A DNA stretch of 64,000 bases from Paraburkholderia solitsugae (lineage in GTDB: Bacteria; Pseudomonadota; Gammaproteobacteria; Burkholderiales; Burkholderiaceae): assembly GCF_013177695.1 (NCBI RefSeq), contig NZ_WOEY01000066.1, positions 62,001-126,000 of the forward strand. Reading direction: 5' to 3'. The position numbers and the translations under genes were made by a program. Under the pieces are notes generated by a model. It saw only the letters and a program-made list of their open reading frames with translations, did no database searches and was not told the DNA's origin. This document shows, in pieces, positions 1-9,245 of the stretch. Positions within the stretch are counted from its first letter, which is position 1. The number at the start of each line of letters is the position of its first letter.

Positions 1-891
1 GTGCCGATCCATGGCAACTGCTTTTCGCGAGTCGCCCGCATTGCATTGCTGCAGTTTCTGCATGCCGAATGCAGATCGGCGGGCGTCGATCTACAGTTCA
101 ATGCTCGCGTGGATGATCTGGGCGCATTGCGTCAGGCTGATCTCGTGGTGGTGGCAGACGGTGTGAACAGCCGGACTCGCGCGCAATATGCGGATGCGTT
201 CAAACCGTCGTTCGTGCAGCGTCGCAACAAATTTGCCTGGTACGGAACCAGCAAACCGTTTCATGCGGTCTCGCTGATCTTTCGCGAAACCGAATTCGGT
301 GTTTTCATCGCCCATAGTTACGAGTACGCCGACGGGATGAGTACGTTTCTGATCGAAACGGATCCGCAGACGTGGGCACGCGCCGGATTAGGCAAGATGA
401 GCGATGCGGACAGCCGGGCGTTCTGCGAACAGGTTTTCGCCGACGACCTGGACGGACACGGTCTGTTGTCGAACAAGTCAACATGGTTTGAAGCCGTGAC
501 CGTCAAAAACGAGAACTGGCATCACGAGAACATGATTCTGATCGGCGATGCGCTGCGTTCGGTGCACTTCTCGCTCGGCTCCGGTACACGCATGGCGATG
601 GAAGATTCGATCGCGCTATACGAAGGGCTGTGTGCCCACACGACTGATCTCAAGGCTGCGTTCGAGTATTTCGAGGCGTTGCGCCGCTCGGCTTCGGATC
701 GTTTCCAACTGGCCGCGGCTAAGAGTCTTGATTGGTATGAAAACGTCGGTGACAAACTACATCTCGATCCGGTCAGCTTCACTTACGACTACATGCGTCG
801 TACCGGACGTGTCACGCATGATGATTTGCGCAAGCGCGACGCCGAATTCGTTCGGCAATATGAATTGCTTCACGGCGATGCGGTGAACTGA
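1..891 (+). CDS. FAD-dependent aromatic monooxygenase, C-terminal part (cut by window edge)
   Basis: The reading frame is open to the left edge, so this is the C-terminal ~296 residues of a flavoprotein hydroxylase. A DG-type motif (LVVVADGVNSRTR, about residue 47) and the ribityl-binding GDALRSVHFSLGSGTRMAMED segment near residue 182 are visible. That segment resembles salicylyl-CoA 5-hydroxylase and anthraniloyl-CoA monooxygenase-type enzymes rather than p-hydroxybenzoate hydroxylase. No old-yellow-enzyme domain follows, so it is the short, single-domain form. The aromatic-acid transporter 157 bp downstream suggests joint work on an aromatic acid or its CoA ester. The exact substrate is not readable. 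Confidence 0.8.
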   Translation: MPIHGNCFSRVARIALLQFLHAECRSAGVDLQFNARVDDLGALRQADLVVVADGVNSRTRAQYADAFKPSFVQRRNKFAWYGTSKPFHAVSLIFRETEFGVFIAHSYEYADGMSTFLIETDPQTWARAGLGKMSDADSRAFCEQVFADDLDGHGLLSNKSTWFEAVTVKNENWHHENMILIGDALRSVHFSLGSGTRMAMEDSIALYEGLCAHTTDLKAAFEYFEALRRSASDRFQLAAAKSLDWYENVGDKLHLDPVSFTYDYMRRTGRVTHDDLRKRDAEFVRQYELLHGDAVN

Positions 892-1048
892 AGCTGCGAC
901 TGACGCACGCTTTTTTTTGTTCGAAATTTGTCGTTGTCGTCAAATAAAAGATATGGAAGTCAATTGAATGATGGGTGAGTAGCGCGGTAGCGACGCGCCC
1001 ACTTACGCCAATCAGCACCCACTATAGAAATCAGGTTTGGAGACAGTC

Positions 1049-2437
1049 ATGGCATCGCCAGGTGAAGAGACCGCATTTTCGTTGTTCGACGGCCGGCCTG
1101 TTACCGCCATGCAGTGGCGCGTGCTCGGCCTATGCGCGTTGTGCATGGTGATCGACGGCTTTGATGTTCAGGCGATGGCTTATGCCGCTCCGACGTTGAT
1201 AAAAGCCTGGGGGTCCAGCCGCTCCGTGTTGGGGCCGGTGTTCGCAGCCGGCTTGCTGGGCATGTTCGCCGGATCGCTGGCGCTCGCGGGATTTGCTGAC
1301 AAGATCGGCCGCCGTCCGATGCTGATCGCGGCGACCGCCTGGATCACGCTTTGCATGACGCTTACGCCGTTCGCCAACTCGATCGACGCACTGATCGGCA
1401 TTCGTTTTGCCGCTGGTATTGGCATGGGCGCGATCGTTCCGAATGCGATGGCCCTCGCAGGCGAATACAGCCCGGCACGCATCCGCGTGAGCCTGATGAT
1501 GGCGGTATCGTCGGGCTACATCGTCGGCGGGGTGATCGGCGGCGGGATCGCGGCGCTCGTGATTGCGCCGTTCGGCTGGGGCGGCGTTTTTTACGCGGGC
1601 GCATTGCTCACAGCGCTGTTGTCCCTTTCAATGTTCGCGGCGCTTCCCGAATCGCTGCAATTTTGCCTGCTGCGCCACCCGCAAGCGCCACGTACCTTGC
1701 TACTGCTGCACCGGGTGGCGCCGGGGGGCGCCATGCCCACGCTGCCGCTCGCGAACAGCGTACTCAGCGGCAACACGCTGGCGATGCTGCTGGGCGAAGG
1801 CCGTCGAATCGTCACCCCTCTGCTCTGGGTTGCGAACTTCGCCAACATGCTTTGCGCGTACTTTCTCGCCGCATGGATTCCCGTGTTGATGAGCGGTGCA
1901 GGCTATTCGTCCAATCGAGCAGTGTTGGCAGGCACGGCGCTGTGGCTTGGCGGTCTGCTGGGCAATTTCGCGCTCGGCATGCTGATCGATCGGCGCGGCT
2001 TTGCTGCTGTGTTGTTTGCCAATTTCGCCCTCGGGGGCATCGCCATCGTCGGCATCAGCTACTTTCATGCGGTGCCGCTGACCGCCGTTCTGTGTATCGC
2101 ATTCGCCGGATTTTGCATTCTGGGCGGCCAATCCGGCCTGAATGCACTGGCGGTCACGATTTATCCGACACGAGCGCGTGCTACCGGCGCGGGCTGGGCA
2201 CTCGGTTTCGGCAGGCTCGGCGCGGTGCTTGGGCCGCTGGCCGGCGGGCAGTTGATGGCGCTCGCGTGGAGCGTCGATCGAACCTTGCTCGTCTCAGCGG
2301 TGCCGACCGTGTTGGCGGCGGTGGCTGTCGGCAATCTTGGCCGTCTGCATGAGCGGCGCGTGAAGCGGATCCCGGCCTCTGGGGAGAACGTGCCAGCCCG
2401 GCACGGCACGTCCAATCCGCTGGACAAACAGGCATAG
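1049..2437 (+). CDS. MFS transporter, aromatic acid:H+ symporter (AAHS) family
   Basis: A 462-residue, 12-segment inner-membrane permease of the kind that imports benzoate-type acids with protons. The AAHS hallmark DGFDVQAMAYAAP lies in TM1, and the loop 2-3 signature FADKIGRRPML follows. The ATG at 1049 is preferred over the in-frame TTG at 1037 because GGAG (1039-1042) sits six bases before it. It follows the FAD monooxygenase in the same direction and precedes a TetR regulator, forming an uptake/hydroxylation/regulator set. It is one of three AAHS permeases in the window. Confidence 0.9.
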   Translation: MASPGEETAFSLFDGRPVTAMQWRVLGLCALCMVIDGFDVQAMAYAAPTLIKAWGSSRSVLGPVFAAGLLGMFAGSLALAGFADKIGRRPMLIAATAWITLCMTLTPFANSIDALIGIRFAAGIGMGAIVPNAMALAGEYSPARIRVSLMMAVSSGYIVGGVIGGGIAALVIAPFGWGGVFYAGALLTALLSLSMFAALPESLQFCLLRHPQAPRTLLLLHRVAPGGAMPTLPLANSVLSGNTLAMLLGEGRRIVTPLLWVANFANMLCAYFLAAWIPVLMSGAGYSSNRAVLAGTALWLGGLLGNFALGMLIDRRGFAAVLFANFALGGIAIVGISYFHAVPLTAVLCIAFAGFCILGGQSGLNALAVTIYPTRARATGAGWALGFGRLGAVLGPLAGGQLMALAWSVDRTLLVSAVPTVLAAVAVGNLGRLHERRVKRIPASGENVPARHGTSNPLDKQA

Positions 2438-2638
2438 CCGACGATAGAGCGAGTCACTGAACCTGAGAGTTTCGTGAGCGTTTTGATTCAATACGCGCAC
2501 AGCGACGCATGACGCCGGCGCATGGGCTAGGTCAGGGTTCGAGGGGTTGAACGGGGTGGCCTGAGCGTTACAATCACGCAAACACAACACTACGGTAAGG
2601 CGGCAATCTGGCCGTCAACCGCTATCAGGAGTGGTTTC

Positions 2639-3334
2639 GTGGCAAAGGTGAATGCTGACGGACAAAAAGAACAGATCCTGAACGCCGCGGCCGCGCTCTT
2701 CATCGAGAAGGGTTTCGGCGGTGCGTCGATGCAGGAAATCGCCGAGGCGCTCGGCGTGACGCGTACGGCGGTCTATTACTACTTCAAGAACAAGGACGAG
2801 ATACTCACGGCGTTGGTCGAGGAGGTCACGTTAAGAGCGAGGCGGCTGTCAAGCGAGGCGGTTGCCGAACCGGATGCGGACCCGAAAGAGCGCCTGCGTC
2901 TGCTGGTTCATCAGCATACGATGCTGATTCTGAGCCACTATAACGAATTTCGCGTGATTCATCGCACTGAGCAGCAGTTGCCCGAACGCGCGTATCGTGC
3001 GAACGAAGATGCCAAGCGCGCGGTGTTGAACAACTTTACTTCGGCAATCGAAGCAGGGGTAAGCGCCGGGGTGTTCCGTGTCGTCGACGCCAAGGTCACG
3101 GCGTTCACGCTCATCGGCATGTGTAGCTGGCCCGCGTTCTGGTACAAGCCGGAAGGGGCGAGCAGCGCGATCGAGATTGCCGACACGATCGCGGAACTCG
3201 CTGTGCAATCGGTCGTGCGGCCGGCCAAGCGGCAATTGAAAGGCAACAGCGCCGTAAGCGAAGCCTTGGCGCTGTTGCGCGAGGATCTGGATCATCTCTC
3301 GCTGATGATCAACAAAACGCCGAAGGCAGGCTAG
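2639..3334 (+). CDS. TetR/AcrR family transcriptional regulator
   Basis: A 231-residue TetR-type repressor. The N-terminal helix-turn-helix is clear (ALFIEKGFGGASMQEIAEAL, then GVTRTAVYYYFKNKDEIL, residues about 18-55), followed by an all-helical ligand domain. The GTG start at 2639 is preceded by CAGGAG at 2626-2630. It lies 200 bp after the aromatic-acid transporter, which, with the monooxygenase, is its most likely target. The ligand is unknown. Confidence 0.88.
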   Translation: MAKVNADGQKEQILNAAAALFIEKGFGGASMQEIAEALGVTRTAVYYYFKNKDEILTALVEEVTLRARRLSSEAVAEPDADPKERLRLLVHQHTMLILSHYNEFRVIHRTEQQLPERAYRANEDAKRAVLNNFTSAIEAGVSAGVFRVVDAKVTAFTLIGMCSWPAFWYKPEGASSAIEIADTIAELAVQSVVRPAKRQLKGNSAVSEALALLREDLDHLSLMINKTPKAG

Positions 3335-3339
3335 TTTTT

Positions 3340-3540
3340 TATCGGCCTACGGTTTGACGCTCTCGCTGCCCGCAACCGGTGTCCAGTTGGCGAGCGGTGT
3401 GCGATCGCATTGCGGCAGATCCATCGTGAAAGCGCTCTCTTCGATGTCGCGTAGACGTAACTCGCATCTCGAGCCCGTTCCAATGCCTGTTCCTCAGTAC
3501 CGTTGAGCATCATGTTCAGGAGTTGCTCATCGTAGGGATG
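3340..3540 (-). pseudogene. possible degenerate gene fragment, frame broken
   Basis: On the minus strand a protein-like stretch (DEQLLNMMLNGTEEQALERAR) gives way in another frame to DIEESAFTMDLPQCDRTPL followed by NWTPV and a stop. This suggests one frameshift in the end of a former gene. The family is not recognised. It is supported only by protein-like composition in two frames, so it may be chance. Confidence 0.25.
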
Positions 3541-3550
3541 GACGGAGGTA

Positions 3551-3688
3551 ATGGAGGAGACGGCAACGGCGCGGGGGGCGACGACTCTATCTGGCGATTC
3601 AGTTGGCGTTCAGACCGGCAACACGCTGTATGTCGGACCGTTTATGGGCGATCGTTTGCTCAAGATCGATCTTTCCGGGCGTCGCTAG
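3551..3688 (+). pseudogene. C-terminal remnant of a beta-propeller (SMP-30/YncE-like) protein
   Basis: A 45-codon frame ends in GVQTGNTLYVGPFMGDRLL then KIDLSGRR and a stop. This is how the last blade of SMP-30/gluconolactonase or YncE-like propellers commonly ends. Nothing upstream in the same frame continues the fold, since a stop lies near 3529. It therefore looks like the left-over tail of a deleted gene, not a small functional protein. Confidence 0.4.
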
Positions 3689-3732
3689 CAGCGTGGTCTG
3701 GCGGACCACGCGAGTCCGGCGCGCGGGACAGG

Positions 3733-3954
3733 TCACCCGGTTGCCGTCAGCATCAAAATGTAGGTAATTGTCGAGACAATGATGACGCCCACACCGATAA
3801 GGACCTTCGTGTTGTTGAACTCGACGAGGCCGAATACGCATATAGCGATGCCGAAAACCGCCATCAAGGTGCCGAGCGCCGCAAGCACGACGCACACTTT
3901 GCTCCCCGTTGTTTCCTCCGGGTTTGCAGGCGCGTCCAACTGGTCAGGTTTCAT
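3733..3954 (-). CDS. small inner-membrane protein, unknown function
   Basis: Seventy-three residues: a short polar head (MKPDQLDAPANPEETTGSK) and two hydrophobic segments, about residues 20-41 and 50-70, joined by VEFNNTKVL. The start at 3954 has AAGGA nine bases upstream. A longer in-frame start at 4056 would add 34 residues of low-quality sequence and is not favoured. No family is recognised. It is followed at a distance by another small two-segment membrane protein in the same direction. Confidence 0.6.
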   Translation of the reverse strand: MKPDQLDAPANPEETTGSKVCVVLAALGTLMAVFGIAICVFGLVEFNNTKVLIGVGVIIVSTITYILMLTATG

Positions 3955-4156
3955 GTTGAATCCTTCCGCGATACGAGCGCGCAGCCTCGAGCCATCAACG
4001 ACCGGCGGGGGAGATTCTGCGGGCAATCTGGGGCCCCTGCGCGCCGGTACTTTCATTGTAGGAAGTCTGCCTTACACATCAATACGCGTTGCGCCTGTCG
4101 TGAACCGGCTTGCCGGATTTCCCCGGCTGCACCGTTCTGAACCGCGTTGAGCCGGA

Positions 4157-4378
4157 CTATCGCGGGGTGATGTGAGTCCCCGGATGGAAACCCACGACGA
4201 GCGTGATGTAGACGAGGGCGGCGAAGACGCCGGCCAGCGTGCCGAACAGGTCCCTCGCGCCCGCGCCGCGTCGGAATTGGATCGGAATCCCCACCAGCAG
4301 GTACGCGATCGAGAACACGATGGCGACCATCAAAGGCGGGGGCGCGAGTGAGACAACGAAGTCGGCCAATGCGCGCAT
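4157..4378 (-). CDS. small two-segment membrane protein, unknown function
   Basis: Seventy-three residues with hydrophobic spans at about 13-31 (APPPLMVAIVFSIAYLLVG) and 47-63 (TLAGVFAALVYITLVVG), separated by a basic loop (QFRRGAGARD). A longer start at 4441 is possible; the one at 4378 is chosen because the preceding sequence is not protein-like. Function is unknown. It lies between the other small membrane gene and the DUF3313 lipoprotein, all on the minus strand. Confidence 0.55.
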   Translation of the reverse strand: MRALADFVVSLAPPPLMVAIVFSIAYLLVGIPIQFRRGAGARDLFGTLAGVFAALVYITLVVGFHPGTHITPR

Positions 4379-4505
4379 GCGCAAACCCTGGAGAAGTCCG
4401 GAACAGCCGCGTTCCCCCCGCGGCGAGTTCCGGTGATTCATACGACGGAGGCACAGCGCGCCGGGCAAAGCGCCAGTCCACGCGATTCTGCGACTAAGAA
4501 ACCCG

Positions 4506-5168
4506 TTAATGAAGCTGGGCGACCAACGCGTCCGCCCCCTTGTCGAGGCCGGTCTTCGCAGCGCTCAACGAACCGAAGGCTGCCGGCAGGTTCATCGCAT
4601 TGGGATATTGCTTCGAAACGTATGCCTTCAGCAGTTGGCCGCTGGCGCCGTCATAGACTTCCACGGCGTAGGAAACCGAACCGCTGAACGCACCCTGGCC
4701 ACCGCGGATCGACTGCACGCCGTTATAGAGATTGCCCGCAAGGTCGAAATGCATGACCTGTCCAACCAGCAGCGTTGTCTTTTCGGCGCCCGTCAGTGTT
4801 AGCTTGACCCGCAGCGTGTTGGGGCCGGGCTGCTTCGCAACATTGAACCGTGTCGCCAGTTTTTCCGAAAACGTCTTTCCCATGTAATCGGCAAGCGCGG
4901 CCCGGTCGACGTCCTTCAGGTCGCCGAACTGGTTGTCATTGCCTTGATAGACAACGACCGGATCCAGCAAGACCTGTGTGTATCGCGACCAGACCACGGG
5001 GGCCGCATAGGTGTAGGGCACCTTGCCTGAATCGTCACCGCGGTTCTGCGTCAACTGCGGCGAGGATGAGATGCCTGTATAGGCGACCGGTTGCACACCC
5101 GCGCACGCAGTCAAGGTCAGCACCGCGGCGGCGGTGAAAAGAAGAGGGACGAGGTTTTTCCTGAGCAT
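4506..5168 (-). CDS. DUF3313-like outer-membrane lipoprotein
   Basis: A 220-residue lipoprotein. The signal peptide MLRKNLVPLLFTAAAVLTL ends in lipobox LTAC with the acylated Cys at residue 22. The body (VVVYQGNDNQFGDL, ALADYMGKTFSEKL, SYAVEVYDGASGQLL) matches the DUF3313 type of periplasm-facing lipoproteins of unknown function. The start at 5168 is preceded by AAGGAA. It is divergent from the TetR gene at 5461, which could regulate it. Confidence 0.78.
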   Translation of the reverse strand: MLRKNLVPLLFTAAAVLTLTACAGVQPVAYTGISSSPQLTQNRGDDSGKVPYTYAAPVVWSRYTQVLLDPVVVYQGNDNQFGDLKDVDRAALADYMGKTFSEKLATRFNVAKQPGPNTLRVKLTLTGAEKTTLLVGQVMHFDLAGNLYNGVQSIRGGQGAFSGSVSYAVEVYDGASGQLLKAYVSKQYPNAMNLPAAFGSLSAAKTGLDKGADALVAQLH

Positions 5169-5460
5169 TTTGTGTTCCTTGAGGGGCAAATCGGGTGTGG
5201 GAGCCGTCCTGTTACGGACGGGACCGATGAGGCCGAACAGTAGCATCGCCGCTTTTATTTGTAAACCGTCTATCCGGCTTGTTTGTGAGCTATTCGGCAC
5301 GGTACAATTCCACTCCTCAGCGCGAACCCTCTTGAGCAGACGGTTGGCGAGACTGCTCGCAGACCCCGATTCACTGCATCGAATGACTTGCCAAACACCC
5401 TAGCTACGCGGCAGTTATTGGGCCAGCGCCGCAATCATCGCGATTTCATCAATATCGATA

Positions 5461-6057
5461 ATGGATAACCAGACCCGTTCGGAGATGTCCCGCAGAAGGG
5501 CGATTGAAGCTGCTTTCACCATCCTCACCCGGGAAGGTGTCGGTGGACTGACATTTGATTCGTTGGCGCGCGAAAGCGGCATCAGCAAAGGCGGACTGCT
5601 GCATCAGTTCCGCACCAAGCACGGCGTGCTTTGCGCGCTGCTGGAACATCAACGGCAGCAGTTCGAGCACATTGCGCGCGACTATATGGCGAAGGAGGGC
5701 GCGTCGAAGGCCGAACCGAACCTGGCAGCCCAGATTGCGATTTATCGGGAATCCGTCAATCAGCCGCATTCCGTGGCACGAGCCATTCTCGCCGCGATTG
5801 TCGAAAATCCGACCTTGCTTGACGACATGAAGACGTCTGACGCAGCGAAAATGAAGGCGTTGCAAGACGAAGCGACCGACCTGGATTTGTCGTTGTTGCG
5901 ATACTTTGCTGCCAGCGGACTCGCATTTCACTCTCTGTTGGGATTGTCACCGTTGGGTGATTCAGATCGCAACAGGCTGTTCGACCGTCTCCTTGACGAA
6001 GAAAGTTGGCAGGCCCAGAAGGTGCCGCCAAAACGCCGTAAACGGTCCGCGGGCTGA
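5461..6057 (+). CDS. TetR family transcriptional regulator
   Basis: A 198-residue TetR-type regulator. The HTH is clear (FTILTREGVGGLTFDSLARE, then SGISKGGLLHQFRTKHGVL, residues about 19-57), followed by a helical C-terminal domain with a basic tail (PPKRRKRSAG). It is divergent from the DUF3313 lipoprotein (291 bp gap) and upstream of pqiABC, so it may govern either envelope unit. A 10-bp-stem hairpin follows at 6122-6150. Confidence 0.85.
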   Translation: MDNQTRSEMSRRRAIEAAFTILTREGVGGLTFDSLARESGISKGGLLHQFRTKHGVLCALLEHQRQQFEHIARDYMAKEGASKAEPNLAAQIAIYRESVNQPHSVARAILAAIVENPTLLDDMKTSDAAKMKALQDEATDLDLSLLRYFAASGLAFHSLLGLSPLGDSDRNRLFDRLLDEESWQAQKVPPKRRKRSAG

Positions 6058-6121
6058 TACAACGGATCAAGGCTAAAGCGGCCGGCTGGGAACTGGCGAT
6101 ATTGCGGTGAGCAGCACCGTT

Positions 6122-6150
6122 CACGACGCTCAAAGCTACTGAGCGTCGTG
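6122..6150. terminator. hairpin downstream of TetR gene, possible terminator
   Basis: Perfect 10-bp arms CACGACGCTC and GAGCGTCGTG flank a 9-base loop, 65 bp after the TetR stop. No T-run follows, so intrinsic termination is unproven; it could also be a protein-binding dyad upstream of pqiA. The rest of 6058-6361 shows nothing else recognisable. Confidence 0.4.
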
Positions 6151-6361
6151 TGCGCTCGAATGTTCGGTGTCCGTAAGGAATCCGCCGCGCCTGGAGGCTT
6201 GATCGCGACGGACGGCCCGCTTCGGTAGCAGCGTCGCGTGAGTCCGATCCGCAAACAACCCGTCTGGACGGTTTACATGTTCAAATGGCAATGTTAGGCT
6301 GGCGCCTCACATGAGTTTTGAATGAGGGTCGCGCGCTTCTGGGTGATGCGCCCGCAAGCGG

Positions 6362-7627
6362 ATGCCGAAAATGAATGAAACCGAGTTAATCGCGTGTCAC
6401 GAATGTGATTTGCTCCAATGGAAGGCGCCGCTATTTGAACGCGGTACCGCGCGCTGTCACCGGTGCGGTGCGGCCCTCTACCGAAGCCTGCCGGCCACCT
6501 ACGATCGCGCTCTGGCGTTCACCCTGGCTGCCGGGATCCTGTTCGTGGTGGCCAACTGTTTTCCGATCGTTGGACTTTGGGTCAAGGGCGCGCTCGTCGA
6601 AACCACGCTGTTTGGAGCAGTTTCTTCGCTGTACGCCGACGGTATGTGGCCCATAGCAGGTTTGGTCTTCGTGACGACGATTCTGATGCCGGCACTGAAC
6701 ATGGCGGCGGTGATCTATCTACTCTTGCCGCTGCATATTGGTGGTTTGCCCCAACGTCCCGAGATTGTGCTGCGTGTGCTAAGGCATGTCGCGCCTTGGG
6801 GAATGATCGAAGTGCTCATGCTTGCGATGCTGGTTGCGCTCGTCAAACTCCAGCACTTCGCGACCGTCGTCCCTGGCGTCGCGATTGGGTCATTCGGCGT
6901 GGTGATGGTGCTGCTCGCGGCAGCGGCTGTTTCGTTCAATCCGCGTGATATATGGGCGCGTATCGAAAGTGTGCCAGGCGTCGACGTCGCGTCGCACGGC
7001 GTCAACGTGGCTACCGCCGCACGCGCCGGTCTGTTCGTTTGTCACGACTGCGGCTTGATGTCAAAACCGCCCGGTCATGTTCGTGGCGGGATATGTCCGC
7101 GTTGTAGCGCAGTGTTGCACCTGCGCAAGCCCAATAGCCTCGCACGCACCTGGGCATTCCTGTTGGCCGCAATGGTTCTCTATATCCCGGCCGTCCTCCT
7201 GCCAGTCACGGTCACCAGTACTTTGCTCAGCGCGCAATCCAACACGATTCTAAGCGGTGTTGTGTTTCTCTGGACCTCTGGATCGTGGGCGCTTGCCACG
7301 ATCGTTTTCATCGCCAGCATCGTGGTGCCCATGCTCAAAATTCTGTCGTTAGCCTATCTCGCCTGGAGCACTCAGTTGCGCTCGTCCCTCATGCCGCGCA
7401 AGCGGACACGTATCTACCGGTGGGTGGAATTAGTCGGCCGTTGGTCAATGCTCGATATCTATGTCATCACCATCCTGGTCGCGCTCGTGCAATTCGGTTC
7501 GGTTGCAACGATCGACGCAGGTCCCGGGTCGATTGCATTCGGCGCGGTAGTCGTGCTGACGATGTTCGCCGCGCTGTCGTTCGATCCACGGCTCATATGG
7601 GATGCAGTGGAGTCGGAAAGTGAATGA
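6362..7627 (+). CDS. pqiA: paraquat-inducible protein A homologue (PqiA)
   Basis: A 421-residue inner-membrane protein, close to the ~417 residues of E. coli PqiA. Two repeats each begin with a zinc-ribbon-like pair of CxxC motifs: CHECDLLQ...CHRCGAALYR near residue 13, and CHDCGLM...CPRCSAVLHLR near 228. Each is followed by four membrane segments. PqiA partners PqiB and PqiC in a lipid-transport path between inner and outer membrane. The stop lies 26 bp inside pqiB, indicating translational coupling. Confidence 0.92.
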   Translation: MPKMNETELIACHECDLLQWKAPLFERGTARCHRCGAALYRSLPATYDRALAFTLAAGILFVVANCFPIVGLWVKGALVETTLFGAVSSLYADGMWPIAGLVFVTTILMPALNMAAVIYLLLPLHIGGLPQRPEIVLRVLRHVAPWGMIEVLMLAMLVALVKLQHFATVVPGVAIGSFGVVMVLLAAAAVSFNPRDIWARIESVPGVDVASHGVNVATAARAGLFVCHDCGLMSKPPGHVRGGICPRCSAVLHLRKPNSLARTWAFLLAAMVLYIPAVLLPVTVTSTLLSAQSNTILSGVVFLWTSGSWALATIVFIASIVVPMLKILSLAYLAWSTQLRSSLMPRKRTRIYRWVELVGRWSMLDIYVITILVALVQFGSVATIDAGPGSIAFGAVVVLTMFAALSFDPRLIWDAVESESE

Positions 7628-9245
7628 GTCGCCCGGGCAGATCGATGAGCAAAGTGCGTCCATCTTTCCAGCAGCCGTTGCTGTCAAACAATCGAAGTGG
7701 CGCCTGCAGCTTGTGTGGGTGGTGCCGATTGTCGCACTCCTGATAGCCGGCGGGCTGGTCGTGCAATCCGTCATGAAAAGTGGCCCAACCATCACGATCA
7801 GATTTTCGACGGGTGAAGGTATTGAGGCTGGCAAGACCAAGATCAAGTTCAAGAATGTCGATGTTGGCGTGATCAAAAGCGTCGAACTTTCCGACGATCA
7901 CAAGACCGTGATTGCCAGCGCCGAAATGTCCCGCAACGCTTCCAGCATGCTCGTCGACGATACCCGCTTCTGGGTTGTTCGACCGCGCATCTCCGGAGGA
8001 ACGGTATCGGGCATAGGTACGTTGCTGTCGGGGTCCCACATCGGCATGGACATCGGGACGGCGCAGAAAGCGCGCAGTGATTTCGTCGGACTGGAGTCGC
8101 CACCGGTCCTGGCCTCGGGGGCGCCCGGACGAGCGTTCGTGCTTAAAAGCGACAACCTGGGCTCGCTCGATATCGGTTCGCCCGTATTCTTCCGGCGGCT
8201 CCAGGTCGGTCAGATCGTTTCCTTCGCGCTTGATCCTGAGGGTGCGGGAATGATCATCCATGTCTTTGTCAATGCGCCTTACGACCGCTACGTGACGAGC
8301 GACACGCGCTTCTGGCACGCGAGCGGTGTGGATGTGACGCTGGATACGACTGGCGTAAAGGTCAACACCGAATCGCTGGTGTCGGTCCTGATCGGCGGCC
8401 TCGCATTCGAGAACCCATCTGGCGCGACAAACAGGGTTGAAGCAGACGCGCAGCATCAGTACGACCTTTTCGCAGGCCGGGCCGAGGCAATGAAGGAGCA
8501 TGACGCGATCGTCGACAAGTACGTGCTGAACTTCAAGGAGTCTGTGCGCGGATTGACTGTCGGGGCGCCCATCGACTTCCGTGGGATAGTGATCGGCGAG
8601 GTCTCGGCGATCAACACGCACTTTGACCCAGCAACAAAGGAATTCAGTATCCCCGTCGAGGTCAGCATTTTTCCTGAACGCCTGATTTCACGCGACGACT
8701 CCGGAAGCGCCATTGGGGCGATACCGTCGAAGCGGAAAGAGTTTGCAGACTACCTGGTGAAAAAAGGGCTGCGGGCGCAACTGAGGACGGCGAGTCTGCT
8801 TACGGGTCAACTCTATATCGCGATCGATTTCTTTCCTTCGGCGCCGAAGGCAAGCGTCGACTGGCGTACAAAGACGCCTCAACTGCCAACGGTACCGGGC
8901 AACCTGCAGGGCTTACAGGACTCCATCACAAGTCTCGTCGCGAAGCTGAACAAGATCCCGTTTGAAGGAATCGGCAACGACCTGCGCAAAACGCTCAATG
9001 ACGCGGATACGCTGATGAATACGATCAATACCGGCGTGGCGCCGGAGGCAAAAGCGACGCTGGCCACAGCACGTGAAGCGCTCACGTCAGCGAATCGCGC
9101 GTTGCAAGGCGACTCGCCATTGCAGCAAAGCACTGCGGAAACCATGCGCGAGTTGTCGCGGACAGCGGCCTCGTTCCGCGCGCTGGCGGAGTATCTCCAA
9201 CGCCATCCAGAAGCGCTGCTCCGTGGCAAGACCGAGGACAGGTGA
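7602..9245 (+). CDS. pqiB: PqiB-type MCE (MlaD) domain protein
   Basis: A 547-residue protein anchored by one N-terminal segment (WVVPIVALLIAGGLVVQSV), followed by three MCE domains. The domain cores can be seen at IKFKNVDVGVIKSVEL, SPVFFRRLQVGQIVSF and PIDFRGIVIGEVSAIN. A helical C-terminal region rich in Ala and Thr follows. MCE proteins form periplasm-spanning lipid tunnels; three domains match PqiB. A GTG at 7620 is an alternative start with only 8 bp overlap with pqiA. Confidence 0.93.
   Translation: MQWSRKVNESPGQIDEQSASIFPAAVAVKQSKWRLQLVWVVPIVALLIAGGLVVQSVMKSGPTITIRFSTGEGIEAGKTKIKFKNVDVGVIKSVELSDDHKTVIASAEMSRNASSMLVDDTRFWVVRPRISGGTVSGIGTLLSGSHIGMDIGTAQKARSDFVGLESPPVLASGAPGRAFVLKSDNLGSLDIGSPVFFRRLQVGQIVSFALDPEGAGMIIHVFVNAPYDRYVTSDTRFWHASGVDVTLDTTGVKVNTESLVSVLIGGLAFENPSGATNRVEADAQHQYDLFAGRAEAMKEHDAIVDKYVLNFKESVRGLTVGAPIDFRGIVIGEVSAINTHFDPATKEFSIPVEVSIFPERLISRDDSGSAIGAIPSKRKEFADYLVKKGLRAQLRTASLLTGQLYIAIDFFPSAPKASVDWRTKTPQLPTVPGNLQGLQDSITSLVAKLNKIPFEGIGNDLRKTLNDADTLMNTINTGVAPEAKATLATAREALTSANRALQGDSPLQQSTAETMRELSRTAASFRALAEYLQRHPEALLRGKTEDR

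Noticed and set aside
7593..8621. 342-residue minus-strand open frame
   Set aside because: It lies wholly over pqiB, has no family features and is Arg/His-rich, as expected of a GC-rich antisense shadow.
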